Below, piece after piece: positions 22,875 through 31,200 of a stretch of 50,648 bases of DNA; the stretch's first letter is position 1; every line of letters starts with the position of its first letter. The notes beneath the pieces were generated by a model that saw only the letters and a list, made by a program, of their open reading frames with translations, was not told where the DNA came from and made no database searches. Source of the DNA: Clostridia bacterium. GTDB taxonomy: Bacteria; Bacillota; Clostridia; Oscillospirales; CAG-272. Location: positions 1 to 50,648 of the forward strand of contig JAFTIN010000053.1 in NCBI GenBank assembly GCA_017456895.1, in the 5' to 3' direction. Both the position numbers and the translations under genes were made by a program.

Positions 22875-25043
22875 TTAGCGGTACTTTCTTCTCTTGTACC
22901 AGGGAGTAGTAGTAGCGGGCTGCTTAAGAGCTCTGATACAGAGTATCACAACGAGCAGGCATCCTGCAACGACTGCAACCTTAACGATAGTGTCCTTATC
23001 CTTCTCAGCGATCTGAACCTTGGCGAACTTGCCCTTCTCACCGCATTCCTCACAGATGTTGTATACGATGTATACGTCGGGATCGGTGTCGGGAGCGAAG
23101 CTGTGCTCAAGCTTGGGAACTTCGTTTTGCTCAACTACGTAGTCACATCTTGTACAGTGCTTACCTTCGGTAAGGCCGGTGCTCTGGCAGGTTGCCTCGA
23201 CAGCCTCGTCTGTTACGATGCTGTGGCCGAGAGAAGCGCCCTCGGTCTTGTTGCATCTCTTACAGGTCTTGGGTGCTGTACAGGTCGCGCTCTTCCAGTC
23301 GTGGCCGAGAGGAGCTGCATTAGTAGATCCGCATCTTGAACAAATGCCGGGGTTGTCACAGGTAGGCTGGGAGTAGCTGTGTCCGAGAGGGGAGCCGTAG
23401 GACTCGCCGCACTTGGAGCATACTGCTGCATCTGTACAGGTTGCGTTGCCACCTTCGTGAGGAGCAACGTTGCCTTCGGTCTTGCCACATACGGAGCAGG
23501 TCTTTGGGGTAGAGCAGGTAGCATCGTTCCATACGTGCTCACCGCTTACGGACTCTTCCTCGGCGCCACATACGGAGCAGGTAGCCTTTGTTTCACAGTC
23601 ACCGCCCACCCAGTTATGGTTGCCGGTAGCAGAGCCTACGTTTGCAACCGTATCGGTCTCACCACAGCCGTGATCACACTCTGCGGTCTTTGTACCGTCG
23701 TTAGCGCAGGTCTCGTCGCCGTTGGATACGTAGTTGGTAAAGGAGTGGGTGAGAGCGGAGCCGGTATCAGCTACTGTGTCAGTCTCGCCACAGCCGTGTT
23801 CACAGCTTGCGGTCTTGGTACCGTCAACACCGCACTTCGCGTTACCGTCGGAAACGTAATTGGTATATACGTGAGTAAGAGCGGTGCCTGCATCGGTCAC
23901 AGTATCGGTTTCACCACATCCGTGATCACAGGTTGCGGTCTTGGTACCGTCAACGCCGCATTTAGCATCGTTATTGGATACGTAATTAGTATATGCGTGA
24001 GTGAGAGCAGAGCCGATGTCGGTCACGGTGTCGGTCTCGCCGCAGCCGTTGTCACATTCTGCGGTCTTGGTACCGTCAACACCGCACTTCGCGTTGCCAT
24101 CGGATACGTAGTTAGTATATACGTGATCGAGCGCGCTGCCTGCGTCGCCTATAGTGTCCTTGGTTCCACAGCCGTTGTCACACTCTGCGGTCTTTGTGCC
24201 GTCGTAGCCACAGCCCGCGTTACCGTCTGATACGTAATTAGTGAAGCTGTGACCGAGCATGGGAATAGTGAGAGAGGATACCTCGTGCTTCTCGGAGTTA
24301 AAGAGCTTTTCACAGTCGGAGCACTTATAGTATGCGATCACACCGTCTTCCTCGCACTTTGCGGGAACCTCGGGTATGAGGTCGCCGTAATTGTGTCCCT
24401 TGGGAGCGATAATGATGGAGGCAAGGGGAGCCTTATCCGCGTCGAAATAGAGGTGACATCTTCCGCACTCGTAGTGTTCAAGAACGCCTTCCTCCTCGCA
24501 CTTGGGCTCAACCTTGGCGATGAGGTCGCCGTAGTCATGTCCGAGAGGATCAACGGGATCTGCTACGTATTCGTCTCCGCACGCGCAGGTGTATGTAGTG
24601 TAGCCCGCGTCCACACAGGTGGGATCGGTTACAACGCTCACGTGACTGTGCTTTGCTGCAGCCTCAATAAGGCCGGAGTCAAGTATTTCGTCATTCTTGC
24701 TTACTGCAACCACCTTGAAGGTATAGAGGATTTCCTCGTCACCGGTAGGAGCAACGTCAAGATTGCCAATGGTATAGTAGGGTGCAAGAGAGGTTGCGAT
24801 GTGCTCGTCATTGCAATAAACAACGTACTTGTACGCGCCACTCACCTGCTTCCAGGAAAGCTTGATCTTTCCGCATTCCTTGTAGGGGGCGGTAACCTCA
24901 AGGGTGATATTTCCATCGTTCGAGGTCGTCTCGGGCTCGTTCCCCTCTGCGCCTGCAACAACGCCCATAGCACAGATGAGTGCTACCGCGAGTATAAGCA
25001 CGGTCAGGAGAGAGAAGAGCTTACCGAATGAGTGTAATTTCAT
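22875..25043 (-). CDS. Cysteine-rich repeat surface protein, membrane anchored
   Basis: 722 aa. A signal peptide (about 1-32) leads to a fibronectin III-like domain (about 45-130; ITLEVTAPYKECGKIKLSW). Then come CxC/CxxC modules of the form TCVDAGYTTYTCACGDEY, five tandem 42-aa repeats (265-474) each with TNYVSDGNAKCGVDGTKTA and CDxGCGETDTV, and further CSVCG/CSKCG modules to about residue 645. A TM helix (about 686-705) and the basic end KRRKYR anchor it to the membrane. Cysteine pairing may bind metal or form disulfides; function is probably adhesion or surface structure, by inference. AGGAGG lies upstream of ATG and a TTGCAA-17-TAGAAT promoter is present. Related CxC modules occur in the pectin esterase and pectate lyase of this window. 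Confidence 0.85.
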   Translation of the reverse strand: MKLHSFGKLFSLLTVLILAVALICAMGVVAGAEGNEPETTSNDGNITLEVTAPYKECGKIKLSWKQVSGAYKYVVYCNDEHIATSLAPYYTIGNLDVAPTGDEEILYTFKVVAVSKNDEILDSGLIEAAAKHSHVSVVTDPTCVDAGYTTYTCACGDEYVADPVDPLGHDYGDLIAKVEPKCEEEGVLEHYECGRCHLYFDADKAPLASIIIAPKGHNYGDLIPEVPAKCEEDGVIAYYKCSDCEKLFNSEKHEVSSLTIPMLGHSFTNYVSDGNAGCGYDGTKTAECDNGCGTKDTIGDAGSALDHVYTNYVSDGNAKCGVDGTKTAECDNGCGETDTVTDIGSALTHAYTNYVSNNDAKCGVDGTKTATCDHGCGETDTVTDAGTALTHVYTNYVSDGNAKCGVDGTKTASCEHGCGETDTVADTGSALTHSFTNYVSNGDETCANDGTKTAECDHGCGETDTVANVGSATGNHNWVGGDCETKATCSVCGAEEESVSGEHVWNDATCSTPKTCSVCGKTEGNVAPHEGGNATCTDAAVCSKCGESYGSPLGHSYSQPTCDNPGICSRCGSTNAAPLGHDWKSATCTAPKTCKRCNKTEGASLGHSIVTDEAVEATCQSTGLTEGKHCTRCDYVVEQNEVPKLEHSFAPDTDPDVYIVYNICEECGEKGKFAKVQIAEKDKDTIVKVAVVAGCLLVVILCIRALKQPATTTPWYKRRKYR
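23622..24251 (-). repeat. Five tandem 126-bp coding repeats
   Basis: Encodes residues 265-474 of the surface protein. Each 42-aa unit begins HxxTNYVS and ends ALT; units differ at a few residues (AECDNGCG, ATCDHGCG, ASCEHGCG), indicating old duplication with divergence. Confidence 0.9.
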
Positions 25044-25255
25044 TTGGGTTTCCTCCTAAAAATGTATTACATAGTATTATATTAATATTTATACACACCA
25101 ATTCTACCACGCTTTTGCATTTTTTGCAATACTTTTTGCCTAAATTATTAAAAAAATTAAATTAATTTTATGTTTTAAGGGATAATATGGTAATATGAGG
25201 AAAAATGCGGCGAGTTGTTTTTATGCCGTAAGGGAAAAAAAGCGGAGGGATGATT

Positions 25256-25783
25256 ATGGAACTTTGGGACGTTTACGATAAACACAGGAGTCATAAGGGA
25301 TTTACAATTACGAGAGGTAAAGAGAGGCTCGGAGAGGGAGAATATCATCTTACTGCGCACGTGTGCGTGTTTACAAACGACGGGCGAATGGTAGTGCAGA
25401 GACGCGCATCGGCAAAGCCTCTTTGGCCTGATAAATGGGACATTAGCGCTTCGGGATCGGTCCTCGCGGGTGAAACCACCGCTAAGGGCGCCGAGAGGGA
25501 GCTTTACGAGGAGCTCGGTATCAAGGCTTCGCTTGCCGAGGAACAGCCAAGAATGACTCTGTATCACGAGAATTGCATCAGTGATTACTACATTATCAAG
25601 ATGAACGTCGATACGTGTAGCCTTATCACCGACACCTCAGAGGTATCCTCGGTTATGCTTTCCTCAAGGGAAGATATTCTTTCCCTTATCGACGAAGGCG
25701 CTTTTGTGCCGTATAAGAAGGGTTTTATCAATTTTCTCTTTGATATGAACGAGTCGAAGGATAGGAACGCCTTTGATCTTTGA
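25256..25783 (+). CDS. NUDIX hydrolase, isopentenyl-diphosphate isomerase-like
   Basis: 175 aa. The opening MELWDVYDKHRSHKGF and THDG-like segment HVCVFTNDGRMVVQRR are typical of the NUDIX subgroup related to Idi and YfcD. The NUDIX box is complete: Gly, five residues, Glu, seven residues, RELYEELGI. It would hydrolyse a nucleoside diphosphate derivative or isomerise a diphosphate; substrate unknown. The ATG at 25256 is preferred because GGAGG ends 7 bases upstream; the ATG at 25250 touches the ribosome binding site. It is monocistronic and ends against a bidirectional terminator shared with the folate gene. Confidence 0.9.
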   Translation: MELWDVYDKHRSHKGFTITRGKERLGEGEYHLTAHVCVFTNDGRMVVQRRASAKPLWPDKWDISASGSVLAGETTAKGAERELYEELGIKASLAEEQPRMTLYHENCISDYYIIKMNVDTCSLITDTSEVSSVMLSSREDILSLIDEGAFVPYKKGFINFLFDMNESKDRNAFDL

Positions 25784-25795
25784 CGAATAAAAAGC

Positions 25796-25830
25796 AAAAA
25801 AAGACGGAGAGTGACCTCCGTCTTTTTTCT
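25796..25830. terminator. Bidirectional terminator
   Basis: AAAAAAGACGGAG/CTCCGTCTTTTTT around GTGAC, between the convergent NUDIX and FolT-FolC genes. Confidence 0.9.
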
Positions 25831-25879
25831 ACACCAAAATTCAAAATACCGACACTTTGGTTTGCATAATATACGGTTA

Positions 25880-27694
25880 TTAGCGATTCTTGATCGCTCT
25901 GATTACGTCGGGGTACAGGTAGAGTGAGCCGAGACATATTACGGGCAGAGCCCTTTCCTTAGCGATACTGAGCGCTCGGCTTACTCCGTCCTCTACCGTC
26001 TTTTCTGCCTCCGCGTTTACACCGAGGCAGCTGAACACCTCGGCGTAGGATGAGGAGTCAAGCGCGCGCTTTGACCCGGGTGAGATGGTGATGACCGTGT
26101 CGGATATCTCGGATATAGACTCTGCGATCGCACGGTAATCCTTGTCCGCGAGCACACCGGTGAGGACTATGAGTTTTTTATTAAAGTATGCTTTTACGCT
26201 TCTGATAGCGCTTACTATTCCGTCCTTGTTATGTGCGCCGTCGAAAATAAACAGAGGATCACGGGAGAGTATCTCAAACCGTCCCGGCCACTCGGCTTTT
26301 TCAAGACCGCGTAGTATAGCTTCGTCGCTGATGCTCCCGAACGTTGAAGAGAGAATTTTTGCCGCCTTGATAACAATTGCGACGTTTTTGACCTGGTGCA
26401 CGCCGAGTAGTTGAATCCTGACTTCGTGAAGATCGTCCGTGTCTATGACCGTTCCGTCGAGAGTCATGGATAAAGCGCGGGCACATTCCGGGGCATAGAT
26501 CTCTGCATCAAGCTCTCTTGCCTTATCGGAAATAACACGTTTTGCTCCCTCGCCAATATCTCCTACAAGGACGGGACAATTCCTCTTGATCACGCCGGAT
26601 TTCTCCCTTGCGATCTCCTCCTCGGTTGATCCGAGGTAGGAGGTATGATCTATGGAAATACCCGTAATAATAGATATAAGGGTGGACTCAATAACGTTTG
26701 TTGCGTCGCGCTCGCCTCCCATTCCGCATTCTACTACGGCGACGTCTACACCTTCCTCGCGAAAGGCAAGGTACGCGCAGGCGGTGAGTAGCTCAAACTC
26801 CGTGGGCTTATCCGCCATAGTTTCTGCCACCTGACTTACTCGCTCCATAAGATCAATGAGCCTCTCCTCGCTTATGGGCTCACCTTGTATGCGTATCGAC
26901 TCTCGCATCTCGAAGAAATACGGAGAGGTAAACGTTCCTACCTTCAGCTTAGCTTCCTTAAGCACCGACGAGAGCATAGCCACTACGGAGCCCTTGCCGT
27001 TGGTACCTGTTACGTGCACTACCTTGACCGACCTCTCCGGTGATCCGACTGAGCCACACAGAGCCTTTACTCTCTCAAGCCCTGGCTTCGAGAAGGTGCC
27101 ACTCACGTTCTTGGCATAGTCGGTTGCATCCTTGTACGACTTAAATTTCACATTTGGACTGAATGTAGTGATTTTGTTGATTTCTGACAATAACCGTTTG
27201 CTTTTTAATAGAATAGAGAGAATAATTATTTCTGCTGAGCCTACGATAACGTAGTTTAATATTCTCCATAAAAGCGTTGGGACAAAGGGCAGGGAATAGA
27301 AGAGAGATAGTCCCCACGTCTTCACTAAAACAGATCCGGCAAGGTGTGCCGGTATGACCGAAAGTATGACTCTCGGATAGAAACGTACTCTCTTTGCTAA
27401 AGAGTATATTAGGCCGCTCAGACATCCCGTCAAGGCGCAACCGAGGGTGATGATAGGGTTTATTGTATAGCCTACCGCCAGACAGCCTACGAGGTCCTGC
27501 ACGGCTCCGACTATAAGTCCTTCAATCGGTCCAAATACTATTCCAGCAAAAATAATCGATATATTCTCGAGACTGAAGCGCATAAACTCCGTTACGTTAA
27601 AGGCCAGAAATTTACCGAGAATAATGCCTATTGCCGAGAGAGCGGAAAGCGCGACAAGCGTTTTTATGGCAGTGCCGCCTCTTGTTTTTTTCAT
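25880..27694 (-). CDS. FolT-FolC fusion: folate ECF S component plus folylpolyglutamate synthase
   Basis: 604 aa. Residues 1-185 are a six-helix ECF-transporter S component of the folate type (MRFSLENISIIFAGIVFGP, GAVQDLVGC). Residues ~190-604 are FolC, which adds glutamate to dihydropteroate or folates: P-loop VTGTNGKGS (228-236), TSPYFFEMRESIRI, VECGMGGERDATN, ISIDHTSYLG, EKSGVIK and FDGAHNKDG. The join is in one uninterrupted frame with no internal start needed. A fusion would couple uptake to polyglutamylation, which traps folate inside the cell. The ribosome binding site AGGGAGG precedes ATG. A ~390-base leader with THF-riboswitch-like fold and attenuator lies upstream. The ECF core subunits are not in this window. 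folT and folC are often neighbours; a single chain is less usual. Confidence 0.92.
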   Translation of the reverse strand: MKKTRGGTAIKTLVALSALSAIGIILGKFLAFNVTEFMRFSLENISIIFAGIVFGPIEGLIVGAVQDLVGCLAVGYTINPIITLGCALTGCLSGLIYSLAKRVRFYPRVILSVIPAHLAGSVLVKTWGLSLFYSLPFVPTLLWRILNYVIVGSAEIIILSILLKSKRLLSEINKITTFSPNVKFKSYKDATDYAKNVSGTFSKPGLERVKALCGSVGSPERSVKVVHVTGTNGKGSVVAMLSSVLKEAKLKVGTFTSPYFFEMRESIRIQGEPISEERLIDLMERVSQVAETMADKPTEFELLTACAYLAFREEGVDVAVVECGMGGERDATNVIESTLISIITGISIDHTSYLGSTEEEIAREKSGVIKRNCPVLVGDIGEGAKRVISDKARELDAEIYAPECARALSMTLDGTVIDTDDLHEVRIQLLGVHQVKNVAIVIKAAKILSSTFGSISDEAILRGLEKAEWPGRFEILSRDPLFIFDGAHNKDGIVSAIRSVKAYFNKKLIVLTGVLADKDYRAIAESISEISDTVITISPGSKRALDSSSYAEVFSCLGVNAEAEKTVEDGVSRALSIAKERALPVICLGSLYLYPDVIRAIKNR

Positions 27695-27756
27695 AAAAAA
27701 TCACCTCCCTACAGAAAGGCATCCTGCAAGAAGGCATAAAGACCTAAACGGACAGC

Positions 27757-27789
27757 AAAAAAGTGCAAAAGGACGTGAATAGCACGCCC
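27757..27789 (-). terminator. Leader attenuator terminator of folT-folC
   Basis: On the minus strand GGGCGTG-CTATT-CACGTCC (one G-U pair) is followed by TTTTGCACTTTTTT, about 65 bases before the FolT-FolC start codon. Placed inside the leader, it would stop transcription unless prevented. Confidence 0.7.
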
Positions 27790-27857
27790 TTGACTAAGTC
27801 TCTCCGATTGGGGTTATTCAGCCAGCGGGATGCGAAGACCACACCGCACATTTTTTT

Positions 27858-27996
27858 GGTATTCTTCGGGCGTTTTCACTTGTGGCTCGTCGTAGGTTAC
27901 TACGACTTCGACGTGAAGAACGCCGAACAATCCTCAAAAAGGGTATTCCTCGGTCGTTTTCCCTCATGTCATCCCGTAGTATATTACGGCTTCGAC
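27858..27996 (-). ncRNA. Two covarying 55-nt leader hairpins
   Basis: Copies 27942-27996 and 27858-27912, spaced 84 bases apart, have equal length and about 41 of 55 matching bases. Both hold an inner stem: CCGTA/TACGG in one and TCGTAG/CTACGA in the other, with compensatory C-G to T-A change. Conserved sequence GGTATTC, TCGG, CGTTTTC and CTTCGAC (plus strand) flanks it. They lie between the THF-like aptamer and the attenuator. I do not recognise the RNA class. Confidence 0.6.
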
Positions 27997-28076
27997 AGCT
28001 TAATACCAAAAAATGTTTTCGTCGTCGCGGCAACTCCCCGTCCGCGGCGCACTGAACGCGTGGTTTTCTACTCTGT
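27995..28076 (-). ncRNA. THF-riboswitch-like aptamer
   Basis: 82 nt on the minus strand beginning about 10-15 bases after the start site. ACAG pairs with CTGT (P1), then the AGAGTAG sequence typical of THF-I, then AAAACCA with TGGTATT (P2, one mismatch), ACGCGTTCAGTG (THF-I has GCGTTAAGTG), and stem CGCGG/CCGCG with a G-rich loop followed by ACGA. The 3' binding-site sequence matches less well, so this may be a diverged form. Position in front of a folate gene supports it. Confidence 0.55.
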
Positions 28077-28092
28077 TTGTTATTTTGCCACT

Positions 28093-28121
28093 ATTGTAGC
28101 ACACCAAATCTCAAAATGCAA
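28093..28121 (-). promoter_or_regulatory. Promoter of the folT-folC transcript
   Basis: Minus strand TTGCAT (28116-28121), 17-base spacer, TACAAT (28093-28098), giving a leader of about 390 bases. Confidence 0.65.
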
Positions 28122-28169
28122 TAGTTTTTTAAAAGAAAATCGGCACTTTTTTAGTGCCCGAAAAGAGCA

Positions 28170-28201
28170 TAAAAATCCCCCGAGCCTTGCGGCCCGGGGG
28201 A
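28170..28201 (-). terminator. Terminator of the pectin esterase gene
   Basis: Minus strand CCCCCGGGCC-GCAA-GGCTCGGGGG then ATTTTTATG, 14 bases after the stop. Confidence 0.85.
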
Positions 28202-28214
28202 TAAATAATAGTGA

Positions 28215-31200
28215 TTATTCTGCAACCTTTACTGCTACCTTGAAGTAGTAGTTGTTGTTTGTAAGACCGCCGAGGTAATAAGTGCCTGCCTCGGTGATGC
28301 TGAATGTGGTTATGGTAAGAGTGCCGGATGCGGGGTTATCCGTAGTCTGAGCTATCGAAGCACCGCTGGCATCAAGTATCTCAACAGGACGCTCGGCGTC
28401 ACCGTTCTTAACCCACCATACGGTAACTGTAACAGGGCCGTTTGTGGTGAATTCGAGAGCGTTCTTGATGGTAGAACCGATTACGGTCTTGCCACCAAAG
28501 TTAAGTCTCTGAGATGCGGAATAACCATCCTCGAAGCTCTTGTTGGAGCCATCGATCTTTGTGTTTGCACTGTAGTGGATGGTGAAGAAGCCGTTGGTTC
28601 CTGCAGCCTGAGTGTCGCCATCATCCTTGTCGCCCTTAGCGAGAGCTTCAAGATCTGCGGTAGCATCGAGTACCCACTCGGTGATCTCGGGCTCCTCGGG
28701 AGTCTCGGGCTCAGCAACCTTAACCTCAATATAGGTGATGTACGACTTGTTCCATGCGGGTGCTTCTGCTGTACCAACGTTTACAGCGTAGATCTTAACG
28801 AGAGTTGCCTCGCTTACGCTGAATACGTAGCAAGCGTTGGAATCCATAGCGATGAGCTCGTCGCCTGCCCATACCTCAAGCTGACCGTAGCTCGTGTCAA
28901 AGCCCTTGATAGTTACGGAGCCGTTTGCGGGAACCGTGAAGAAAATAAGAGTATCGGAGCCGATCTGTGCGCCGCCGGAGTGAGTCTTGCAGGTGCCGCT
29001 GATGCTGATGCCGGGCACGGATGCAAGAATGCCGGTAACGTCGCCTTCAACGGTAGAGCCGCCGAAGACGTACTTGCCTTCCTCGATGGGGCAGAGGATC
29101 TCAATGCCAACAAGATAGTTGTTGTCAAGACCCGTGTAAATTATTACGCAGTCTTCTAGAGCGGTGTAGGATCCTGCAACGTTATAGATGGCGAGATCGG
29201 TGTCACCCTCTGCACCTATGGTGTAGGATACGTACTGAGAGTTCGAGTAAGGAATAACGTTGATGATAGTACCTGCCTTAACTTGGAAGGAGATAGTACC
29301 CTTGATCTCGATTTCCGCACTGTTGAATCTGACAGAGGCATCGATAGTAACCTTGGGGTTATTCTGTACTGCGGCGAGTGCATCGGCAGTAGAGAAGTCA
29401 AGGAGAGTATCCTTTACGATCGCGGGATCCTCACTCGGACCTTCAAACTCAACCTTAACGGTTACGCTCTTGCCCTCGTAGCTGAATACTACGTCGTACT
29501 TGCCTGCAGCGGTGTTAACGACTGCATCGGAATTTACGGTGTAGTTTTCAATAACCTTTACGGAGTAGTCGGAGTAGTAAGCCTTAACTACAACGCCCTC
29601 AAGAGAGATCTCGTCGCCTACAGAGTAGTTGACGTTCATGCCGGATACCTTGATCTCGTTAAGAGTGGGAGTCTCGGGAGCATCCTCGTCAGGATTGATG
29701 ATGATCTGGTAGATGTATGCGCTTGCGGTAGCCTCAAGAACTACCTCAGTATCCTCGGCGAAATACATGCTGAAGGTGTCGTTTGCATTGTGAGCAACGC
29801 CGTTAAGAGTGTAGTAGCCGTAGCCGGGATAGGAGATAACGGTTACGAGAGTTCCTGCCTCAACGTTGAAGATGAGCTTTGCGCCCGCGTTGATCTGAGT
29901 ATCGGAATCTCTTGCGGTTACCTTACCTGTGGTAGCGTCGATAGTGATGCCGCCAAATGTGCCGGTAGCACCCTGGATGTTCTGATCGTAGGTGTAGGAG
30001 GTACCTGTGCTGCCGGTCTGGCCGTTGAAGTAGTAGTAGGTTCTGTCATCCTCGACGATCTCGGTGCTTGCGGGATTCCATGCATCGAGGTAGCTTACGC
30101 CGCCGTTAGTCTTGCCGAAGATAACTTCGATGTTGGTATACTTTGCAGCCTCCTCTGCGGTGAGCATCTTCATGCCTGCTACTGCCTCGGAGATAGCGCC
30201 CGCACCGGTGTTGCCGTACTCAACGAACTGTACGGTGGAGTCGGTGGGATGGATACCGTTCATAGAGATGTATCTCTTATTCTTGTTATTAGCAGAGTCA
30301 TATCCGTCGATGGAGATGTGTCCGCCAAGCTTGGACTCTATAACTGCAACTGCTGCGTAAGCGCCCCAGGTGCGGCCGATAGCGGTCTTGCCTGCGGAAA
30401 CGCCCTCGTCAGCGGTGAAATCACACTTGTAGAAGATAGCACCGTAGGTGATAGCGTCTGCGGAGCCCTTATTGGAGCCCTTGAAGGCGGTGAGGTAGCC
30501 TGCAGTACCCTTGTCGTCCTTGGAGGTATCTATTACGTGGATGGTACAGTTGTTGAAGAGGGTAGTGTTGTTGGTACCGAAGATGAAGTCGGTATAACCG
30601 GAGATAAATACGTTTTCGAAGTACTGACGTCCGGTGAAGAGCTCGAGGGTATCCTGAATACCGAGAAGGGCAGAGTCCTTCATAATGAATCTGTCAGCCT
30701 GAACGAGTAGCGCAAGGCCTCTCTCTATCTCAAGGCCTGCCGCATCCATTCTCTCCTGGCTGTTCCAGTAGTTGGAGATGGTCACGCCCTCGATGGTTAC
30801 GTTAAATGCGGTGTCTCTTATCGCTACGGTCTGGGTGGAGTCGGTTACCTGGGAGAATCCGCCGGCGTCCTTGATGCCGTAGATGGAATCCCACTCGATG
30901 GTTACCTTATCCTTACCTGCGCCCACGATGTGGAGGTTGGGGATGGTTATCTCGAGCTTTTCCTCGTAATAACCTTCAAGGATCTCGATTCTCTTCATCT
31001 TGCTTGCATCTGCCTTTGCAAGGAAGTCGAGAGCCTGCTGGAGGGTGGTGAAAACGTTGTAGCCGTCCACAACAGCGCCGATAGCGCCGGTGTACGCCTT
31101 GTCTACCTTAACCATATAGGTGTCTTCTACGATGGAGGGCTCTGCATCTACAACGTAGATATCGAAGGTCGCCTCGATCTTGCTCTCGCAGAAGGAGTAG

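Noticed and set aside
23379..24230. A long open frame antisense to the surface protein repeats
   Set aside because: Same reason: a shadow of the 126-bp repeats, without ribosome binding site.
29283..30710. A 475-codon open frame opposite the pectin esterase gene
   Set aside because: It lies wholly antisense to a gene with complete catalytic motifs; its composition (Gly, Val, Ser, Cys rich, no motif) is what the reverse strand of that gene gives.
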